The notes under the pieces were generated by a model, which searched no databases, had not been told where the DNA came from, and saw only the letters and a program-made list of their open reading frames with translations. From Kangiella sp. HZ709 (lineage in GTDB: Bacteria > Pseudomonadota > Gammaproteobacteria > Enterobacterales > Kangiellaceae): a stretch of 64,000 nt of DNA. Positions 18,435 to 26,766 of the stretch are shown here, one piece after another. Numbering within the stretch: position 1 is the stretch's first letter; every line of letters starts with the position of its first letter. Where the stretch lies: NCBI RefSeq assembly GCF_009674675.1, contig NZ_WKJC01000001.1, forward strand, positions 813,031 through 877,030. Reading direction: 5' to 3'. The translations under genes were made by a program, and so were the position numbers.

Positions 18435-18564
18435 ACCATCCATTAATAACTACTTATGATTTACGCACACTAACTCACTAAATTACAATTTATGAACGGT
18501 AGTAAAAACACAAAACACTGGAAAGCAGTAGAAGAACTCCTTAAAGTTTTAAATATGGCTAAAA

Positions 18565-19470
18565 ATGATCAAGCTTTTTAACTCCACCCTGTTTCTCTAC
18601 ATCTTCACCGTACTAGTATGGGGTAGTACTTGGTTTACCATTGAGTACCAGCTTGGTGTAGTTCCGCATGAATATTCAAGTTTCTATCGCTTTATTTCTG
18701 CTAGCCTAATATTGTTTGCGTATTGTTTTTATAGAAAGCTTAATCTCAAGTTTTCTCTTAAGCATCACTTTTGGATGCTGTTGCTTGGGTTAACACTTTT
18801 TAGCTTTAACTATATTATGGTTTATGAAGCACAAGAGCATCTAACTTCAGCCATGGCCTCGGTAATTTTCTCGGCAATTCTAATCGTCAATATTTTCAAT
18901 TCTTGGCTATTCTTTAGAACCCCTATCAGTAAAGAGGTCATTATTGGCGCTATCATTGGCCTTACTGGAATCGTGCTTATCTTTTGGAAAGACATTGGCG
19001 ACTTTAGTTTTGAGAATAAAGCTCTGTATGGCCTAGTTATATCCTTACTTGGTGTGCTTGCTGCCTCCATTGGCAATATGGTCTCGGTGCAAACCCAGAA
19101 GTATCAGCTACCCGTAATGCAAATGAATGCCTACGCTATGGGCTATGGTGCTTTATTAAGTTTGTTAATTGGCTTAGTTCAAGGTAAAGCGCTAATTTAC
19201 GACACAGCTACTTCTTACAGTATTAGCATGATCTATTTATCACTGTTTGGCTCTGTATTAGCCTTTGGGGCTTATTTGACGCTACTAAGACGAATAGGTA
19301 TTCACAAGGCAACCTATGTTGTCGTCATGTTTCCAGCTGTGGCACTACTAATTTCAACTTTCTTTGAAGACTTTGTTTGGACTTGGCCAATCGCCATTGG
19401 CATCATCTTAATAGGCATTGGGAACTTATTTGTGGTGAATCGAAAAGATTTATCGAAAAAAGAGTCTTAG
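18565..19470 (+). CDS. EamA/DMT-family transporter
   Basis: Ten-helix drug/metabolite transporter of 301 residues made of two EamA repeats. It opens with FTVLVWGSTWFTIEYQLG, the standard first helix of the family, and each repeat ends in the LTGIVLIF / GIILIGIGNLFVV pattern. Substrates of such exporters vary (amino acids, nucleosides, metabolites) and cannot be assigned. No strong ribosome site is seen. Its last 21 bases overlap a convergent small gene. Confidence 0.88.
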   Translation: MIKLFNSTLFLYIFTVLVWGSTWFTIEYQLGVVPHEYSSFYRFISASLILFAYCFYRKLNLKFSLKHHFWMLLLGLTLFSFNYIMVYEAQEHLTSAMASVIFSAILIVNIFNSWLFFRTPISKEVIIGAIIGLTGIVLIFWKDIGDFSFENKALYGLVISLLGVLAASIGNMVSVQTQKYQLPVMQMNAYAMGYGALLSLLIGLVQGKALIYDTATSYSISMIYLSLFGSVLAFGAYLTLLRRIGIHKATYVVVMFPAVALLISTFFEDFVWTWPIAIGIILIGIGNLFVVNRKDLSKKES

Positions 19471-19632
19471 ACAGATAGAACAAGAGCGGCTTGCCCACTC
19501 AGAAACTTTAAGTCTTGTTTCTTGTTTGCTCGCCGCCCTTTTCGCTTTTTTAGATTTTTCGTGGACTCCGCCTCGATTTTGATGGAGATTCCGCGCCACA
19601 GGATTTCTCCGCTTAATTTTTTTTGTTTGCAT
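19450..19632 (-). CDS. Small basic protein downstream of rtcB (DUF7230-like)
   Basis: Protein of 60 residues, strongly basic, with the run RRNPVARNLHQNRGGVHEKS near the start. This matches short NP-x-A-R ... HxxKS proteins (DUF7230) found in many gammaproteobacteria, recalled by pattern. AGAGG lies 6 bases before the ATG, a good ribosome site. It follows rtcB by 37 bp on the same strand, separated by a weak terminator. Basic composition suggests RNA or ribosome binding. The 3' end overlaps the convergent transporter gene. Confidence 0.7.
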   Translation of the reverse strand: MQTKKIKRRNPVARNLHQNRGGVHEKSKKAKRAASKQETRLKVSEWASRSCSICLRLFFR

Positions 19633-19651
19633 AATTACCTCTTTGCTTAAT

Positions 19652-19680
19652 AAAAAGAGCTAGCTTACGCTAGCCCTTAA
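19652..19680 (-). terminator. Intrinsic terminator at the end of rtcB
   Basis: On the minus strand GCTAGC-GTAA-GCTAGC is followed by TCTTTTT. The stem starts in the last codons of rtcB. The short stem suggests partial read-through to the small basic gene. Confidence 0.6.
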
Positions 19681-20866
19681 TACAGACCACTTGCTTTAAA
19701 GTGTGCACGACTTCAACCAAGTCATGCTGGTTTTCCATAACCGTGTCAATATCCTTATAAGCCGCAGGGATTTCGTCAATGACTTGACTGTCTTTGCGGC
19801 ACTCAACGCCTTTAGTTTGCATCTCTAAGTCAGAACGCTTAAACAACTTCTTAGCAGCGGTACGACTTAATGTTCGACCAGCGCCATGCGAACATGAGCA
19901 GAATGATTGCGGGTTACCTTTTCCTCGAACAATAAATGACTTAGCACCCATTGAGCCAGGAATAATCCCTAAATCACCTTCTCTTGCGCGGATAGCGCCT
20001 TTACGCGTTAAGTAAACGTTTTCTCCAAAGTGATTTTCCATCTCGACATAATTGTGATGACAGTTAATCGCTTCTTTAGTCACGCTAAATTCTGGCAACT
20101 GTTGTTTTAAAACATCCAACACTAAAGCCATCATTTTTTGACGATTTTTGTAGGCATAATCTTGCCCCCACTTAACCGCAAACCAGTAATCGTCAAAAGA
20201 TTCAGTACCTTCGCTTAAATAAGCTAAATCTTTATCTGGCAAATTAATATGATGCGTTTGCATCTCTTTCTTCGCCAATTGAATAAAGTACTGGCCAATT
20301 TGATTACCTATACCGCGCGAACCTGAATGCAACATCACCCAAACATCGTTATTCTCATCTAGGCATAATTCAATAAAATGGTTTCCTCCACCTAAGGTTC
20401 CCATTTGAATGATCGGTGTTTTATGTGGCGCCTTCATTCGCTTAATAATCGCCGGATGCTTGGCGATAATTTTATCTAAACCATCCATTAATGGTCTTGA
20501 ATACTTATCGTCAAACCCCGTCCATTTATGAGCCGCAAAGCCCACAGGAACTTTATCCTCAATTGCCATACGAATTGGCTTTAAGTTATCCGGTAATTGA
20601 TAAGCTTTTAGCGATAAACGCACCGCATTCATCCCACAACCGATATCCACTCCAACTGCTGCCGGGATAATCGCTTTTTTAGTTGGGATCACTGATCCAA
20701 CTGTTGCCCCTTTACCCAAATGCACATCTGGCATTGCTGCGATATGCGAATGAATAAAAGGTAAGTGCGACATATTTTCCAACTGCTGAATAGCTTCTGG
20801 TGCTATATCTTCGGTATATACTTTTACCGGCACTTTGCCTTTTTTAAATACTCTTTGAATAGGCAT
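19670..20866 (-). CDS. rtcB: RtcB-family RNA 3'-phosphate ligase
   Basis: RNA ligase of 398 residues. Metal- and guanylate-binding signatures are present: GVDIGCGMNAVR, TLGGGNHFIEL, LHSGSRGIGN, NCHHNYVE and CSHGAGR, whose His is the GMP-accepting residue. RtcB joins RNA ends carrying 2',3'-cyclic or 3'-phosphate to 5'-OH ends with GTP and Mn2+. In bacteria this repairs tRNAs and rRNA cut by nucleases. No RtcR activator or RtcA cyclase is seen nearby. Control is more likely by the leader/attenuator at 21009-21152. GGAAAGG precedes the ATG. Confidence 0.93.
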   Translation of the reverse strand: MPIQRVFKKGKVPVKVYTEDIAPEAIQQLENMSHLPFIHSHIAAMPDVHLGKGATVGSVIPTKKAIIPAAVGVDIGCGMNAVRLSLKAYQLPDNLKPIRMAIEDKVPVGFAAHKWTGFDDKYSRPLMDGLDKIIAKHPAIIKRMKAPHKTPIIQMGTLGGGNHFIELCLDENNDVWVMLHSGSRGIGNQIGQYFIQLAKKEMQTHHINLPDKDLAYLSEGTESFDDYWFAVKWGQDYAYKNRQKMMALVLDVLKQQLPEFSVTKEAINCHHNYVEMENHFGENVYLTRKGAIRAREGDLGIIPGSMGAKSFIVRGKGNPQSFCSCSHGAGRTLSRTAAKKLFKRSDLEMQTKGVECRKDSQVIDEIPAAYKDIDTVMENQHDLVEVVHTLKQVVCIKG

Positions 20867-21008
20867 ATTCTTTACCTTTCCTTTATTTTCATATTGTCAG
20901 TATCACTACTGTCTAAAACTAATTATAAAAATTAGCTGTCCTTTTTTATCCCATGCCATATGATCACCTAAACCTATAGCGCAACGAATAAACTATAAAT
21001 ACAGGCAT

Positions 21009-21152
21009 AAAAAAACCCTTAGACTCTTTCGAGGCCAAGGGTTTTAGGATTCTTGGCTCGAGATAATAATTACCTCGAGCTTTCAATAAGGTGCCCGAGG
21101 TTTAGCTTTGTTCTAAACTCCAATCATAATTAAACTGTTTCATCGGGAACCT
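21009..21152 (-). promoter_or_regulatory. Predicted transcription attenuator of rtcB
   Basis: Read on the minus strand, five consecutive pairings compete. Segment 1 (21144-21152, AGGTTCCCG) pairs with 2 (21089-21101, ACCTCGGGCACCT). Segment 2 pairs with 3 (21072-21080, GCTCGAGGT). Segment 3 pairs with 4 (21052-21062, CTCGAGCCAAG). Segment 4 pairs with 5 (21030-21043, CTTGGCCTCG part). Segment 5 pairs with 6 to give an intrinsic terminator (AACCCTT/AAGGGTT plus T7 at 21009-21015). A 13-codon ORF runs between segments 1 and 2. If a ribosome stalls inside it, 2:3 and 4:5 form and the terminator is lost; if it finishes or never starts, 3:4 and the terminator form. Confidence 0.78.
21102..21143 (-). 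CDS. 13-residue leader peptide of the rtcB attenuator
   Basis: The ORF encodes MKQFNYDWSLEQS. It starts at an ATG 6 bases after a consensus GGAGG and ends directly before antiterminator segment 2. Codons 5-7 are AAT, TAT and GAT (Asn, Tyr, Asp), all read by queuosine-type GUN-anticodon tRNAs, followed by a Trp codon. Such tRNAs are the known targets of the colicin E5-type anticodon nuclease. The distance from codon 7 to the stop (about 7 codons) leaves segment 2 free when a ribosome stalls there. That the peptide works as a sensor is inferred. Confidence 0.72.
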   Translation of the reverse strand: MKQFNYDWSLEQS

Positions 21153-21172
21153 CCAAATCGATTCTTTAAAAC

Positions 21173-21190
21173 GTTTGCACCATTGCAAAC
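21173..21190. promoter_or_regulatory. Palindrome upstream of the rtcB leader
   Basis: GTTTGCA and TGCAAAC flank a 4-base centre. It lies about 30 bases upstream of the leader-peptide ATG and could be a repressor site or a 5' hairpin of the leader RNA. Confidence 0.4.
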
Positions 21191-21324
21191 TTGGCTGAAG
21201 ATTATAGTGATTAATTATTAAACTGCAAATTTTTTATCAAATGATTACTAAAACTATACTTAAGATATCTTTCAGCACAATACTTCAGTGTCATAATAAG
21301 TATAAAGATGATTGGGGTGAATTT

Positions 21325-21795
21325 ATGAGTACTATTTTATTTGTTTGTTTAGGCAATATTTGCCGCTCACCACTAGCGGAAGGTATATTCAGAGAAAAGT
21401 TAAAACAGCATTCATTAGACGGTGACTTCCATCTGGATTCCGCTGCAATAAAAGGATATCACGTAGGCAAAAGTCCAGATAAAAGAGCCATGATGATGGC
21501 TAAAATCAATGAATATGACATAAGCAATTTGAGAGCCAGAGAAATCACTGTATCAGATTTCGAAAAATTTGATTTAATCATTGGCATGGATAAAAAAAAC
21601 ATCGAATCTCTAAAGGATATATCTCCTCTTATTTATCATTACAAAATAAAGCTTATGTTAGATGATTACGCACCTAGCTTAGGCTTATCCGAATTAGCGG
21701 ATCCATACAAAGGTAATTTAAATGACTTTCAAACTACAATAGACCATCTAGAAATAGCGTGCGAAAATTTATTGAAGGAATTCCTAGAACTCTAG
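21325..21795 (+). CDS. Low-molecular-weight protein-tyrosine phosphatase
   Basis: Phosphatase of 156 residues. The P-loop CLGNICRS sits near the N-terminus and the general-acid pair in LADPYKG near the end, as in the Wzb/Etp/YwlE class. The reading frame is open to 21241, but the ATG at 21325 preceded by GGGGTGA gives the normal family start. Enzymes of this class often dephosphorylate tyrosine autokinases of polysaccharide export. No such kinase is in the window, but a glycan operon lies immediately beside it (convergent, 4-bp overlap). Confidence 0.9.
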   Translation: MSTILFVCLGNICRSPLAEGIFREKLKQHSLDGDFHLDSAAIKGYHVGKSPDKRAMMMAKINEYDISNLRAREITVSDFEKFDLIIGMDKKNIESLKDISPLIYHYKIKLMLDDYAPSLGLSELADPYKGNLNDFQTTIDHLEIACENLLKEFLEL

Positions 21796-23036
21796 AAGCG
21801 ATAATTAAACCCCATACTTACTTGCTTCAAATTTAGCTGTTTACTATTAGCCACAGAAGCATTCAATGACAGTCTATTAGTTATTCTCCTGCGATAATTG
21901 ATAAAGTATGTTTGCTGTGTACCTATCACATCATTACGGCTGACACTCAACCCGGTATCTACAGAGTTATCCCCATACCTTTTATTAGCTGCAAATAAAA
22001 GCCCATGGGTTTTATTGTTGTTAAAATCTTTGCTAATGAATACCTTACCTCGCAAATTAAAATCATCGCTAATTTTACTTAAATAACTTACTCCAAGTAG
22101 CTTGGCACTGCTTGATTTCTGCTGACTGTACTGAATATCCACACCAATCTGATGTTCATTATTAAACTTAAAGTGCTTTTCTCCTCCGATTACCCAATTA
22201 CTTCCTCTGCTTTTATCTTTGTTAATAGCGACTGATAGTGAATGAGAAGTATTATAATAAAACTGGTTCCAATTAACTGATAGTTTTTCGGATCCCGCTA
22301 CCTCGATCGGAACACCCAGTTGATTAAATTCAAATTCATTGATAACAGAGCTTCTACTTTCAAGCCTTAAGTTCACAAATGTAATTGCTGAGTACTGATA
22401 ACTCAGCCCCATGTTGTAGCTATTAATAGCCGATGAAACATTATTTGACTCTCTTACACTATTCACTGTGATGCTATATCGCTCATGATTTTTAATCTTA
22501 TTTAACAAAATCAAATAATTTTCTTGCTTGGGTTTTATAGTCAATGCTTTTTTTATACTTTCAACTGCACTACTGAGATCCATTTTTAGAAAGTATATAT
22601 CTGCCATCTGATAGTGGTATTCTGAAATTTCCAACTCTGGGGATACTTGATTCAAGTAATGAAAGGCCTGTTCCCATTCCCCCATCCACTTAGATACGCG
22701 GCTTAAACCTAACAATGAAGCTTTGTGATAAGGATTTAATTTCAAGGCATTTGCATGGCTATTCAAAGCTTCATCCAACTTGTTACTCCACTCTAATGCA
22801 ATAGACTTCTCATGAATTAAATTTACATTCTCGGGCTGTAACTCCAGTCCTTTATTAAATGCTATAATAGCTTCCATTAAGCATTTATCAGTTCTCAAAT
22901 TCACACCTAACTCTAAATAGTAGGATGCTTTTCTTTCCGTTTCCAATGTGTAAGGCTGCAGTATATCGCAGCTGGCAAAAGCTGCTTTTGAACATGATAA
23001 CAATACGCATGCAATCAAGTATTTTTTTGTATTCAT
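21792..23036 (-). CDS. TPR plus YaiO-like outer-membrane beta-barrel protein
   Basis: Protein of 414 residues. A signal peptide (1-21, ending AAFA) precedes TPR repeats at about 27-185 (AIIAFNKGLELQPENVNLIH, ALNSHANALKLNPYHKASLL) and a C-terminal domain of alternating amphipathic strands ending in aromatic MGFNYRF, as for YaiO-type barrels. This is the PgaA layout: periplasmic TPRs plus an outer-membrane barrel that exports polysaccharide. It is the last gene of the glycan operon; its ATG overlaps the stop of the 46-residue gene (ATGA) after a good AGAGAGG site. Confidence 0.85.
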   Translation of the reverse strand: MNTKKYLIACVLLSCSKAAFASCDILQPYTLETERKASYYLELGVNLRTDKCLMEAIIAFNKGLELQPENVNLIHEKSIALEWSNKLDEALNSHANALKLNPYHKASLLGLSRVSKWMGEWEQAFHYLNQVSPELEISEYHYQMADIYFLKMDLSSAVESIKKALTIKPKQENYLILLNKIKNHERYSITVNSVRESNNVSSAINSYNMGLSYQYSAITFVNLRLESRSSVINEFEFNQLGVPIEVAGSEKLSVNWNQFYYNTSHSLSVAINKDKSRGSNWVIGGEKHFKFNNEHQIGVDIQYSQQKSSSAKLLGVSYLSKISDDFNLRGKVFISKDFNNNKTHGLLFAANKRYGDNSVDTGLSVSRNDVIGTQQTYFINYRRRITNRLSLNASVANSKQLNLKQVSMGFNYRF

Positions 23037-23173
23037 ATTAAAACCTCTCTTATTACCACTAACGCAATAATTATTGCCATGATCCTTACTTCCTTCATAA
23101 ACAATTTTTTTTCAAACTCTTTATCATCTGCTGCGAGCTTATGGTTAACACCTAGTAAGTTAATCTCATTCAC
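23033..23173 (-). CDS. 46-residue single-helix membrane protein between synthase and exporter
   Basis: A GTG-started ORF begins inside the end of the glycosyltransferase gene (8-base overlap) and ends in an ATGA overlap with the exporter gene. Translational coupling at both ends argues that it is real. The first half is charged (KLAADDKEFEKKLFMKE); the second is a hydrophobic stretch (MAIIIALVVI). In pga operons the small membrane subunit PgaD aids the synthase. This could be a functional counterpart, though no homology is claimed. Confidence 0.6.
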   Translation of the reverse strand: MNEINLLGVNHKLAADDKEFEKKLFMKEVRIMAIIIALVVIREVLI

Positions 23174-24656
23174 CTAATATTTTTACGTTGCCTTTTTTTT
23201 CTGTTTTATCCCATTTCAGCTCTTTTTTTTGAAGCTCTGAAATATAAGAGTTAAGCGTAATCATGCACAAAAAAGGACCAAATCCAGCTAGCAACAATTG
23301 AAATTTAACAAGCAGTTCTGGCACGCCTTTTTTTTCTGTTATCATCGTTAGGTAGGCTGCCAACATCCCCAAGGACAGCCATGCGTACATAAATAAAATC
23401 ACGCAAGCTTGCCATGAAAAGCCACTAGGCCTAGCAACTTTATCCACAAACAAAAGACCTTCTAACCAAATTGGATTGATAGAGAAGCACATAATCACCA
23501 TTGAAATAATCCCAGGGAATAAAAAGCCTTCAAACCATGCCCGCTTTGCAGTTGACGGATCAATTTCAAAAGAAAAGAGCGTAATAAAAAGATATATGAT
23601 TATGTTAATAATCCAAACTAGCTGAAACAACTTCCAAGATAGTGGAAAGTCCAAGAAATATAGAGAGATTAAGCCAACACTTCCAAATATTAAAAAGAAC
23701 GGCATTAGCATTATCGGAAACCATAAAAATGCAAAAGACACGCTACCCAAGGCAGCACTTATGCTTCTATTAAACCAAAGGTGCTTAAAGGCTTTTGTTA
23801 CTTGAATATTACCTCTAGCCCACCTTAATCTCTGCTTCCACACAGCATCTAAAGTATCTGGTTCCTCTGCCCAAACAATGGCATTTGGCTCAAAAACCGC
23901 TTTTCGTCCGGAAATTTGAGTCTTAAATGTTGTAAAGGTATCCTCTGCTAAGGAGCTGGTATCAATCGCTCCTCCAATAGCTTTTAAGTTCTCTGCAGTA
24001 TGCAACTGAGCACCACCAGCTAAGCAAGCTAAATGCTGCAATAAATTTTGAGCCCTCCTAGAAGCAGCTTGAGCAGTAATGTACTCGAATGCTATAAATC
24101 GAGTAATAAGATTCCCGGGGAAACTACCTTCTTTTATATAAGCAGTCACCGAGCCTACTGACTTATCGTTTAAATGCCTTGTCATCCTTATTAAACTGTA
24201 TTTTTCAAACAACACATCAGCATCAATAATCATTAATGCTTCAAACCACCCTTGTTTCAGTAGCTTCTTAATCCCGTAATTCAATGTATGCGCTTTTCCC
24301 TGACCTCCATTCTCTCTTCTCATATGGTAAACATTTTCTGGATATAAGTTATGTTTACGTTTTGCAATTTCCGGGGTATCATCCGTTGATGCATCATCAA
24401 TGATATAAATTTTTAATTTACTCTTTGGATAGTGCAATTTCATTAAAGACTCAACCGTATTTCCAATGACTCCTTCTTCGTTCCAAGCAGGAATAATAAT
24501 TGCAAGACGAGGGAAGTTATTTTTATGAGGAATCGGCTTTCGTCCATGAAAACCGATGAGGACAAATTGGAATAAAGAAGCTAACAATGGACTTACTCCG
24601 ACTAAAACCATTGATGTCAAAATCCACTCGAACATATTAAGCTCTGACAAACTCAT
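23166..24656 (-). CDS. Processive family-2 glycosyltransferase (PgaC/IcaA-like)
   Basis: Membrane synthase of 496 residues. An N-terminal helix is followed by a GT-A domain with IIIPAWNEEGVIG, IDDASTDDT, MIIDADVLFE and AEDTFTTFK, then the processivity motif QRLRWARG. Four or five C-terminal helices form the export channel. This D,D,D,QxxRW set is that of PgaC, IcaA, hyaluronan and cellulose synthases, so it should polymerise a UDP-sugar, probably a hexosamine given the PIG-L deacetylase in the operon. It overlaps the ATP-grasp gene by 20 bp. Confidence 0.9.
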   Translation of the reverse strand: MSLSELNMFEWILTSMVLVGVSPLLASLFQFVLIGFHGRKPIPHKNNFPRLAIIIPAWNEEGVIGNTVESLMKLHYPKSKLKIYIIDDASTDDTPEIAKRKHNLYPENVYHMRRENGGQGKAHTLNYGIKKLLKQGWFEALMIIDADVLFEKYSLIRMTRHLNDKSVGSVTAYIKEGSFPGNLITRFIAFEYITAQAASRRAQNLLQHLACLAGGAQLHTAENLKAIGGAIDTSSLAEDTFTTFKTQISGRKAVFEPNAIVWAEEPDTLDAVWKQRLRWARGNIQVTKAFKHLWFNRSISAALGSVSFAFLWFPIMLMPFFLIFGSVGLISLYFLDFPLSWKLFQLVWIINIIIYLFITLFSFEIDPSTAKRAWFEGFLFPGIISMVIMCFSINPIWLEGLLFVDKVARPSGFSWQACVILFMYAWLSLGMLAAYLTMITEKKGVPELLVKFQLLLAGFGPFLCMITLNSYISELQKKELKWDKTEKKGNVKILGE

Positions 24657-25596
24657 CCATAGTTACGAATTTTTCAGCCCAATATCTAACTACTGCAATT
24701 TCTTCATAGTCTATTTTTATATTTTCCAGTTTATTATTTAATTCTCTTAGACATAATTCTGGCATATTAACCCCAGCGCCTACTGTAAGAGGCATCGTCC
24801 CTGGGAAGCGAGGATTGATTTCTAGTAGCTTTGGAGAACCATTTAAATCTCTTTTAAATTGAATGTTAGATACGTATCTTAAATTTAAATTTCTTGCTAT
24901 CTCGCTAGCGGCACTTTCCAATTCTTTATCTTTTATTGTGCAACTTGCTACAGCCACTCCTGAATCTGTCTTAAGTCTAGCTCTGATAACAGCCGAAACA
25001 ACAAATCCTGACTGGTTCATATAGGTGTCAACAGAGTACTCTTCACCTGGCAGAAATTCTTGGATTAAATAACTACCGTCCGATGGGATTGAATCAAGTT
25101 CACTTTCGTGATTGATATACTTAATTCCTCTTCCACCGCTGCCCGTTCTTGGTTTTGCAATAACTGGATAAATCCAATCTTTTTTTAATGGCAGGCCTTT
25201 ATATAATTCAAATTTTGCAAGAGGAGCTATTCCTGTTAAGCATTGCATCAGCGCGTATTTATCTAAACAAGTTGCAAGCGTATTTTCTGTCGAGATTGGA
25301 ACTTTTATATTATTTGCTCTAAATTTGTGCATATTTTGAGCAATAGGTACTAATTCACAATCTACCGTGGGTATTAAGACATCAATTTTTTCTTTAACAC
25401 ATACTTCTAAAAGACAATTGACAAAGTTCAAATCAGAACCTTTCTTCACAATGTGCCTTTTGTGTTCAGGCACTAAATAAAGGCCAACTGCTAATGGATC
25501 TATGTCGGCCATATGAATATTCAAATCTAGATAAGATACTGATTTGAAAAAAGACACTGCAGCTGCACCGCCGGCACCAGATACTAAAACTCTCAT
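24637..25596 (-). CDS. ATP-grasp family enzyme
   Basis: Protein of 319 residues. The N-terminal Rossmann-like preATP-grasp has VLVSGAGGAAAVSFF. The ATP-grasp core has PVIAKPRTGSGGRGI and YLIQEFLPGEEYSVDTYM, and the metal site is LLEINPRFPGT. The group resembles carbamoyl-phosphate-synthase-like ATP-grasp ligases, which join a carboxylate to an amine or other nucleophile through an acyl phosphate. AAGGAG precedes the ATG. In a glycan operon it might add an amino-acid or carboxylic substituent to amino sugars freed by the deacetylase; this is inference. Confidence 0.82.
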   Translation of the reverse strand: MRVLVSGAGGAAAVSFFKSVSYLDLNIHMADIDPLAVGLYLVPEHKRHIVKKGSDLNFVNCLLEVCVKEKIDVLIPTVDCELVPIAQNMHKFRANNIKVPISTENTLATCLDKYALMQCLTGIAPLAKFELYKGLPLKKDWIYPVIAKPRTGSGGRGIKYINHESELDSIPSDGSYLIQEFLPGEEYSVDTYMNQSGFVVSAVIRARLKTDSGVAVASCTIKDKELESAASEIARNLNLRYVSNIQFKRDLNGSPKLLEINPRFPGTMPLTVGAGVNMPELCLRELNNKLENIKIDYEEIAVVRYWAEKFVTMDEFVRA

Positions 25597-25606
25597 GATA
25601 TACTCC

Positions 25607-26590
25607 TTAACTTACTCTAATTACTTCAAGAGGCTCTACAAATTGGTAATTTGTATAACGGCCCCAATACTCGGCAGAAGACTTAATCAAGCTTTCCTTT
25701 AGGTAATTACACTTTTCTTTCTGACTACGATACAAGCCAATGACGCTCTTCTTTTCATCGATGAAGTTACTTATGTTGTTGAATTTAGTTGGCTCAAAGC
25801 TAATAGTAGAAGATGGACTTTGATAGCAAAAAACACTTCTAACTTGTCTGCAAGCAACGATAGAAGCTGAGTGAACACAACGATGATCCTGATGGTTATC
25901 GTGAATAGAATGGGTATAGACAATGTCTGGCTGCACTTCTGCAACCACTTTTTCAATTTCACTTATTAAATTAGAAGACTCATGAATTTTAGTATCTGCA
26001 AAATCCTTTAGAATTAATGTTGCAGATATTGCATCTGCTGCATCTAACGCCTCTTCTGTTCTGGTGCTTGCACTTCCTCCTGCTGCACCTTTGCTCAGTG
26101 TCAAAATATATACAAGATCACCATTTTTTGTATGCTTAATTAAGCTACCTCCGCAACCTATCTCAACATCATCAGGGTGAGCTCCAATTGCTAAAATAAC
26201 CTTAGGTTCTACGCTTTTTCTGCTCTGTGAAAGCAACCTTACCACTTCATTTTCTAGAGCTTTGTTATCAAAAGGTTTTTGCAAAAAAGCATCCACATGC
26301 AGCTCCATTGCTTCTAGGGTAACATCTAGGCTTGCATGACCGGTCATTAACAGAATAGGAACATGTGGCTTAATACTACGGCAATGTTTAACTATATCTA
26401 AGCCATGGATGCAGGGTAACTTATAATCTGTGATAATTAGATCCCAATCTTGGCAATATATTTTCTCTAAAGCTGACTTTCCGTCTTGTGAATAATCAAC
26501 TTCAGCCTTTAAACTCCTACTCAAAACTCTTTCAATAATGAAACAGAATTCATTGTCATCATCTATTACAAGTATTTTTGATTTTTTCAT
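25607..26590 (-). CDS. Response-regulator receiver domain fused to PIG-L deacetylase
   Basis: Fusion of 327 residues. Residues 1-122 form a receiver domain with acidic D10-D12, phospho-acceptor D55 (ITDYKLP), T83 and K105. Residues 130-327 form a PIG-L/LmbE deacetylase with the zinc motif AIGAHPDDVEIGCGGS (H138, D140, D141) and the later HDNHQDHR. PIG-L enzymes remove N-acetyl from GlcNAc-type substrates. The architecture implies an enzyme whose activity is switched by phosphorylation rather than a transcription factor. It heads the glycan operon and is divergent from the H-NOX/histidine-kinase operon, its likely input. Confidence 0.88.
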   Translation of the reverse strand: MKKSKILVIDDDNEFCFIIERVLSRSLKAEVDYSQDGKSALEKIYCQDWDLIITDYKLPCIHGLDIVKHCRSIKPHVPILLMTGHASLDVTLEAMELHVDAFLQKPFDNKALENEVVRLLSQSRKSVEPKVILAIGAHPDDVEIGCGGSLIKHTKNGDLVYILTLSKGAAGGSASTRTEEALDAADAISATLILKDFADTKIHESSNLISEIEKVVAEVQPDIVYTHSIHDNHQDHRCVHSASIVACRQVRSVFCYQSPSSTISFEPTKFNNISNFIDEKKSVIGLYRSQKEKCNYLKESLIKSSAEYWGRYTNYQFVEPLEVIRVS

Positions 26591-26669
26591 TAACTATTCC
26601 TCCGTTACAACTACCTTAGCCTTTTTGATAACAATTACTATTCACTAAAAGTCTAATCCTCAGGCTATT

Positions 26670-26688
26670 AAGATATTAAGAATATCTT
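26670..26688. promoter_or_regulatory. Dyad between the divergent glycan and NO-sensing operons
   Basis: AAGATATT-AAG-AATATCTT has two perfect 8-base arms. It lies near the middle of the 176-bp divergent intergenic region, so a bound regulator could control both operons. The LuxR-type response regulator at 28982 is the nearest candidate. Confidence 0.5.
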
Positions 26689-26766
26689 TCGGAGGTTTTT
26701 TATATCTTTTGATACCTACACTTATTTTTTCAACTAGTTTAAGATAGCCCTTAAAATGGAGGCTTT

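Noticed and set aside
18492-18581. 29-codon frame just before and overlapping the EamA transporter start
   Set aside because: No ribosome site and no conservation evidence; could be a leader but nothing supports it.
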